From Oscillospiraceae bacterium (GTDB lineage Bacteria; Bacillota; Clostridia; Oscillospirales; Ruminococcaceae): 8,007 bases of DNA. The DNA lies in assembly GCA_009776345.1 (NCBI GenBank), contig WRLS01000098.1, positions 1 through 8,007 of the forward strand, in the 5' to 3' direction. Each line of letters opens with the position of its first letter. The first letter of the stretch is position 1. The notes below the pieces were generated by a model, which was not told the DNA's origin, did no database searches, and saw nothing but the letters and a program-made list of their open reading frames with translations. Shown in pieces: positions 5,289 to 8,007 of this stretch. A program made the position numbers and the translations under genes.

Positions 5289-5705
5289 ATGGACAAGGTA
5301 ATCATCGCGGCAAGGGACCTCGGCAGGATTATACAGGAGGACGAGCGTTATATCAGGTACATGGTCGCCAAGCAGCAAAATGACGAGGACGCGGAACTGC
5401 AGGAGAAAATCGCAAACTTTCAGCGGTTGAGGGACGAGCTGAGCGCACGGATGGGCGAAAACCCAAACGCGGCGAAAACAGACGCTGCGAACGGGCAAAT
5501 GCGCGCCGCGTATGCCGAAATCTTTGAAAATGAAAGCATGGCGCGCTTTACAAAAATAAAAAATGAGATGGACGGGCTGCTGGGGTTTGTGAACCAGATT
5601 CTTTCAGCCGCGTCGAACGGCGAGGACCCCGAAACCGTGGAGTACCGCGCACCGGGCTGTTCCGGCGGTTCGTGTGGGTCATGCGGGGGGTGCGGCGGAG
5701 CGTAG
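5289..5705 (+). CDS. YlbF/YmcA-family protein with four-cysteine C-terminal tail
   Basis: A 138-aa, mostly helical, charged protein matching the YlbF/YmcA (RicF/RicA) family. In B. subtilis YlbF, YmcA and YaaT form the Y-complex, which carries Fe-S clusters and, with RNase Y, affects mRNA maturation, competence and biofilm formation. Residues 1-110 are predicted alpha-helix. The tail (121-138) is glycine-rich with Cys124, Cys129, Cys132 and Cys135 (C-x4-C-x2-C-x2-C), a plausible metal or Fe-S ligand set. It starts 24 bp after miaB, with GAAGGGA at 5274-5280 as ribosome binding site, so it is probably co-transcribed. In B. subtilis ymcA also follows the miaB gene, so synteny favours the YmcA role, but the sequence alone does not separate YmcA from YlbF. 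The stop codon lies inside a 12-bp hairpin. Confidence 0.8.
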   Translation: MDKVIIAARDLGRIIQEDERYIRYMVAKQQNDEDAELQEKIANFQRLRDELSARMGENPNAAKTDAANGQMRAAYAEIFENESMARFTKIKNEMDGLLGFVNQILSAASNGEDPETVEYRAPGCSGGSCGSCGGCGGA

Positions 5706-5721
5706 CGAAGCTACGCTCCGC
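5695..5721. repeat. Perfect 12-bp hairpin spanning the ylbF-like stop codon
   Basis: GCGGAGCGTAGC (5695-5706) pairs with GCTACGCTCCGC (5710-5721) around the loop GAA. The TAG stop codon (5703-5705) is in the 5' arm. No T-tract follows, so an intrinsic Rho-independent terminator is doubtful. The shape resembles hairpins at 5861-5870 and 6046-6055 that also precede CAGG-(ATTGAGG)-TTTTAGG tracts, so it is probably the leading part of the repeat nest. It may still pause ribosomes or RNA polymerase. Confidence 0.65.
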
Positions 5722-5858
5722 AGGATTGAGGTTTTAGGATTGAGGATTTAGGAAGGGAAGGAATTTGTAGGGTCGGGGTTCCATCCCCGACCGCGAATAT
5801 TAGGTTTGATTTTGACGGTCGGGCATGGAAGCCCGACCCTACCATAAAACCTAAAACC
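5720..5858. repeat. AGGATTGAGG tract plus head-to-head GTAG-hairpin pair (BIME-like)
   Basis: The 29 bases at 5720-5748 recur exactly at 6054-6082. They lead through TTAGGAAGGGAAGGA to GTAG (5767-5770) and a hairpin pairing GGTCGGGG with CCCCGACC (5771-5778 with 5785-5792). After 24 bases an inverted partner follows: a GGTCGGGC/GCCCGACC hairpin (5817-5824 with 5831-5838) and CTAC (5839-5842), that is, GTAG on the minus strand. The two hairpin units match as inverted repeats apart from two changes that preserve base pairing. The stretch at 5844-5858 is an inverted remnant of the AGG-TTTTAGG tract. Two opposed REPs form what is called a BIME in enterobacteria; use of that term here is by analogy. 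Confidence 0.75.
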
Positions 5859-5860
5859 TG

Positions 5861-6058
5861 CGCGAAGCGCAAAACACCCGTCACCGCGACGAACAAGTCG
5901 TCACGGTGCCACCCTCTTTAAAAAAGAGGGTACGTCCTACGGTCGTTTTACGCTTTTTATATGAGAGAATAAATCCTGTTGTAGCCTTACCCTCTTTTTT
6001 AAAGAGGGTGGCGCGAAGTGATTTATCGCTTCGTGACGGGTGTTTTGCCTTCGGCAGG
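5861..6058. repeat. Large inverted repeat with conserved ends and variable hairpin centres
   Basis: The left arm (reverse complement of 5861-5940) and the right arm (5981-6058) both begin with GTAG. Both then have a purine/pyrimidine hairpin (ACCCTCTTT with AAAGAGGGT: 5911-5931 and 5989-6009), a variable segment, and GTGACGGGTGTTTTGC. The hairpin block is identical over 24 bases. The variable segments differ in sequence, yet each folds: 5882-5892 with 5898-5908 on the left, 6014-6021 with 6026-6033 on the right. The 40-bp spacer (5941-5980) is A/T-rich with nothing recognisable. An open frame at 5906-6109 merely spans these repeats. No transposase gene is present, so this could be a MITE or a REP-type array. 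Confidence 0.75.
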
Positions 6059-6100
6059 ATTGAGGTTTTAGGATTGAGGATTGGAAGGAACTTGTATCAC
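6054..6100 (+). repeat. Second copy of the AGGATTGAGG tract with decayed GTAG junction
   Basis: 6054-6082 is identical to 5720-5748. It continues GGAAGGAACTTGTATCACGG, which parallels the GGAAGGAATTTGTAGGGTCGG junction at 5755-5775 but has GTAT in place of GTAG, and no clear hairpin follows. It ends right before the promoter at 6106, so the repeat nest stops where the next transcription unit begins. Confidence 0.65.
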
Positions 6101-6105
6101 GGTGG

Positions 6106-6134
6106 TTGAATCCGCGGAAAAATTATGCTATACT
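6106..6134 (+). promoter_or_regulatory. Sigma-A promoter with extended -10 for the ComEA-like/yloU/fakA operon
   Basis: A -35 TTGAAT (6106-6111), a 17-bp spacer and a -10 TATACT (6129-6134) preceded by TGC (6126-6128), an extended -10. The predicted start of transcription is near 6141. It lies inside a longer open frame that begins at 6081, which shows that the gene's real start must be downstream. Confidence 0.7.
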
Positions 6135-6167
6135 TTGGATGGCTTCGCTGCGGGGGAGATGTTTGAT

Positions 6168-6614
6168 GTGAAACAAAGCATAGCCTACCGGATTTTGTTG
6201 GCTGTCACAATAGCTGTGACAACGCTGATGCTGCTTATGACATTTGTTTTTCGGGAGAATTTCCCGGTGAGCGTGCGCTATGATTTTCCGCGGGCCTATG
6301 ATGAAACCGGGGACGGCTTTTTTGAGGAAGATGGCATCGCGCGGGAATGGGCGGCCGCGGGCGGCGAAGTTTGGCTGCCGTATTATACGGAGCATGAGCT
6401 TGAGGAAATTTGGGTATACTTCCCGCTTGATTTAAACGAAGCCGCGTATGGGGAGCTTATACTTATCCCGCGGGTGGGCGATGTGACGGCACAGAGGATC
6501 ATCCAATACCGCGATTATTTAGGCGGGTACGAAAAGCTCGAGCAGCTGATGGATATCCGGGGCATCGGCGAAGGGATATTTGCGCAAATCGCCCCGTATC
6601 TATATGTGGATTAG
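6168..6614 (+). CDS. Membrane-anchored helix-hairpin-helix (ComEA-like) protein
   Basis: About 148 aa from GTG 6168. There is one transmembrane segment (YRILLAVTIAVTTLMLLMTFVF, residues about 6-27), an acidic linker of some 60 residues, then a C-terminal tandem helix-hairpin-helix domain (about 90-146) with LIPRVGDVTAQRIIQYRD and DIRGIGEGIFAQI. This matches the DNA-binding domain of ComEA, the competence receptor that holds double-stranded DNA outside the membrane. The middle segment is too short for the SLBB domain often found in ComEA, so a role in DNA uptake is possible but unproven. GGGGGAG at 6152-6158 sits nine bases before GTG 6168. ATG 6159 is in frame but abuts that site, and starts further upstream lie before or within the promoter. 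The gene leads directly into yloU. Confidence 0.75.
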   Translation: MKQSIAYRILLAVTIAVTTLMLLMTFVFRENFPVSVRYDFPRAYDETGDGFFEEDGIAREWAAAGGEVWLPYYTEHELEEIWVYFPLDLNEAAYGELILIPRVGDVTAQRIIQYRDYLGGYEKLEQLMDIRGIGEGIFAQIAPYLYVD

Positions 6615-6634
6615 ATAAGAAATGAGGGATTGCC

Positions 6635-6985
6635 GTGGTCAGAATGGATAACCATATGGGCAGGATTGAAGTGTCGGAGGGGTACTTCGCCAATCTTATC
6701 GCCCGCGCCGCATCCGAATGTTTCGGCGTGGTGGGGATGGTAAGCGGCTCGGCTTCGCAGGAGCTGCGGTCCGCCGTGCTGGGCCCGATCCGGGACAAGG
6801 GCGTGATTGTGCGCGGCGAAGGCGGAAAGCTGGTCATCGACCTGCACATTTGCGTGATGTACGGCGTAAACATCGCCGCCATCGTAAAGAGCATCATCCA
6901 TAAAGTGACATATACCGTTGAAGGGGCCTGCGGGCTGGATGTCGCGAAGGTGAACGTCTATGTCGCGGACATGAAAGTAAATTAA
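6635..6985 (+). CDS. yloU: Asp23/Gls24 family envelope stress protein YloU
   Basis: A 116-aa protein of the Asp23/Gls24 (DUF322) family, with the typical opening GRIEVSEGYFANLIARAASECFGVVGM and the central LVIDLHICVMYGVNIAAIVKSI block, ending in VAKVNVYVADM. Members are small soluble proteins linked to the cell envelope in Firmicutes; their biochemical role is not settled. The GTG start at 6635 is chosen because GAGGGA (6624-6629) is five bases upstream; ATG 6644 is in frame but 14 bases away. It sits 20 bp after the ComEA-like gene and 27 bp before fakA. The yloU-yloV(fakA) pair is conserved in many Firmicutes, which firmly supports both calls. Confidence 0.92.
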   Translation: MVRMDNHMGRIEVSEGYFANLIARAASECFGVVGMVSGSASQELRSAVLGPIRDKGVIVRGEGGKLVIDLHICVMYGVNIAAIVKSIIHKVTYTVEGACGLDVAKVNVYVADMKVN

Positions 6986-7012
6986 ATTTGCTTATAGGAG
7001 AGTAGATGCATT

Positions 7013-8007
7013 GTGCTAACCGGCCAAATCCTGCGGGATGCCTTGATCAGCGCGGCGAATAATATTGCCGCGCACCGTAAACCGGTAGATGCCCTGAATG
7101 TTTTCCCCGTCCCCGACGGCGATACAGGGACAAATATGTCCATGACCATGGGCGCGGCAAAGCGTGAGCTTGTGCTGTTGGAAGATAATGCCCGTGCCGG
7201 GGATGTTGCGAAAGCGGCGGCTTCGGCGCTGCTGCGCGGGGCAAGGGGGAATTCCGGCGTTATTTTGTCGCTGCTGTTCCGCGGATTCGCGCGCGGGCTT
7301 GAGGGGAAAAAAGAAGTATCGTCTGCGGATATCGCGGCGGCGCTGGAGCTTGGCGTGCAGTCCGCGTACAACGCCGTTATGAAGCCGACGGAGGGGACGA
7401 TCCTCACTGTGGCGAGGGTCGCCGCGGGGAAAGCGCGGGAGGCATTGGCTGATGCCCCCGGGATCGGGCCGGTGGAGCTTTGGGATGTTGTGATTGCCGC
7501 CGCGAAGGAAAGCCTGGAAACCACGCCGGAGCTTTTGCCCGTGCTGAAAAAAGCCGGTGTCGTGGACGCGGGCGGCAAGGGCCTGATTATTATTTATGAA
7601 GGGATGCGCCGGGTTTTCGGGGGCGGGGAGATTTTGCCCGAGGAAAACGGCATTACCGAAATACCCGACGAGCGAAATGCCGCCGGGGAATATGAGGGCG
7701 AGATCACATTTACTTACTGCACGGAATTCCTCGTGCTGAAGGAAAATGGCGGGGGCGGCGCGCTCAGCCTTCGCGCATATTTAGAATCAATCGGGGACAG
7801 TGTTGTGGTTGTGGACGACGATGAGATAATCAAGGCGCACGTTCATACGGACAACCCCGGGAACGCATTGCAGAAGGCGCTGGAATCCGGGCAGATCACC
7901 GCCATAAAGATAGACAATATGCGCCAGCAGCACGCCGACAGCAAAAAAGCCGCGAAGGGAAAAGCCCGCCAGCTGACCTATGTGCCTATAGACCATTCGC
8001 GCAAATA
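7013..8007 (+). CDS. fakA: Fatty acid kinase FakA/YloV, catalytic subunit (3' end cut by window)
   Basis: The first 331 residues of a DAK2/DhaL-domain kinase, open to the window end; full-length family members are about 550 aa. FakA phosphorylates fatty acids bound to FakB, feeding them to PlsX/PlsY for phospholipid synthesis. The DhaL domain (about 1-200) shows NVFPVPDGDTGTNMSMTM, with Asp35 and Asp37 binding Mg-ATP, plus LLRGARGNSGVILS and VDAGGKGL. The middle domain shows TYCTEFLV (Cys236) and AHVHTDNPG (His277, His279), the positions of the zinc ligands reported for S. aureus FakA. The start is GTG 7013, with AGGAGAG at 6996-7002; ATG 7006 is out of frame. No FakB gene is in the window. 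Co-transcription with yloU is likely. Confidence 0.93.
   Translation, partial: MLTGQILRDALISAANNIAAHRKPVDALNVFPVPDGDTGTNMSMTMGAAKRELVLLEDNARAGDVAKAAASALLRGARGNSGVILSLLFRGFARGLEGKKEVSSADIAAALELGVQSAYNAVMKPTEGTILTVARVAAGKAREALADAPGIGPVELWDVVIAAAKESLETTPELLPVLKKAGVVDAGGKGLIIIYEGMRRVFGGGEILPEENGITEIPDERNAAGEYEGEITFTYCTEFLVLKENGGGGALSLRAYLESIGDSVVVVDDDEIIKAHVHTDNPGNALQKALESGQITAIKIDNMRQQHADSKKAAKGKARQLTYVPIDHSRK

Noticed and set aside
5906..6109. 67-aa plus-strand open frame and an opposing frame at 5711-5896 in the repeat nest
   Set aside because: Both are made of the inverted repeat arms and hairpins, have no convincing ribosome binding site, and resemble no protein family. The similar peptides within the first simply reflect the two repeat arms.
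6081..6167. N-terminal extension of the ComEA-like protein from a start at 6081
   Set aside because: The extension covers a repeat remnant and a good sigma-A promoter (6106-6134), so those codons would precede the transcript start. GTG 6168 has a well-placed ribosome binding site.

Overview
The window reads as chromosomal housekeeping DNA from a member of the Bacillota (Firmicutes), most likely an uncultured clostridial lineage. The evidence is the gene content (miaB followed by a YlbF/YmcA-family gene, a YloU-FakA pair, a B. subtilis-type ThyA, a clostridial-type DHFR), strong GGAGG-like ribosome binding sites, sigma-A-type promoters and exact Bacillus-consensus parS sites. Codons lean to G/C in third positions. 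This placement is inferred from reading the sequence; no database search was possible.

Layout. 1-123: a composite three-hairpin repeat followed by a perfect parS site. 145-1463: a translationally coupled thyA-folA operon (thymidylate synthase and dihydrofolate reductase), which together make dTMP and recycle the dihydrofolate produced. 1464-2038: a gene-free stretch full of dispersed repeats, with two more perfect parS sites 40 bp apart. 2039-2830: a hydroxypyruvate-isomerase-family TIM barrel. 2843-3724: a secreted NodB-type polysaccharide deacetylase on the minus strand, convergent with the isomerase. 3725-3857: an intergenic region with divergent promoters. 3858-5705: miaB (tRNA methylthiotransferase) and a YlbF/YmcA-family protein with a four-cysteine tail. 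5706-6105: a second repeat nest. 6168 to the end: a membrane-anchored helix-hairpin-helix (ComEA-like) protein with its own promoter, then an Asp23/Gls24 protein (YloU) and fatty acid kinase FakA (YloV), which is cut by the window end.

The coding genes are conventional. The unusual content is between them. Three exact 16-bp ParB-binding parS palindromes lie within 1.65 kb, and two of them share the flank CGCCTAAAA attached to the end of a repeat. The intergenic repeats form a modular family: a purine-rich hairpin, a second hairpin whose sequence varies but stays self-complementary, a G-run, then GTAG followed by a GC-rich hairpin. These modules occur in both orientations and resemble REP/BIME elements. 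A separate AGGATTGAGG/AGGAATTAGG tract leads into the GTAG hairpin through a shared purine-rich linker. No transposase, RAYT gene, CRISPR array, tRNA or rRNA was seen.
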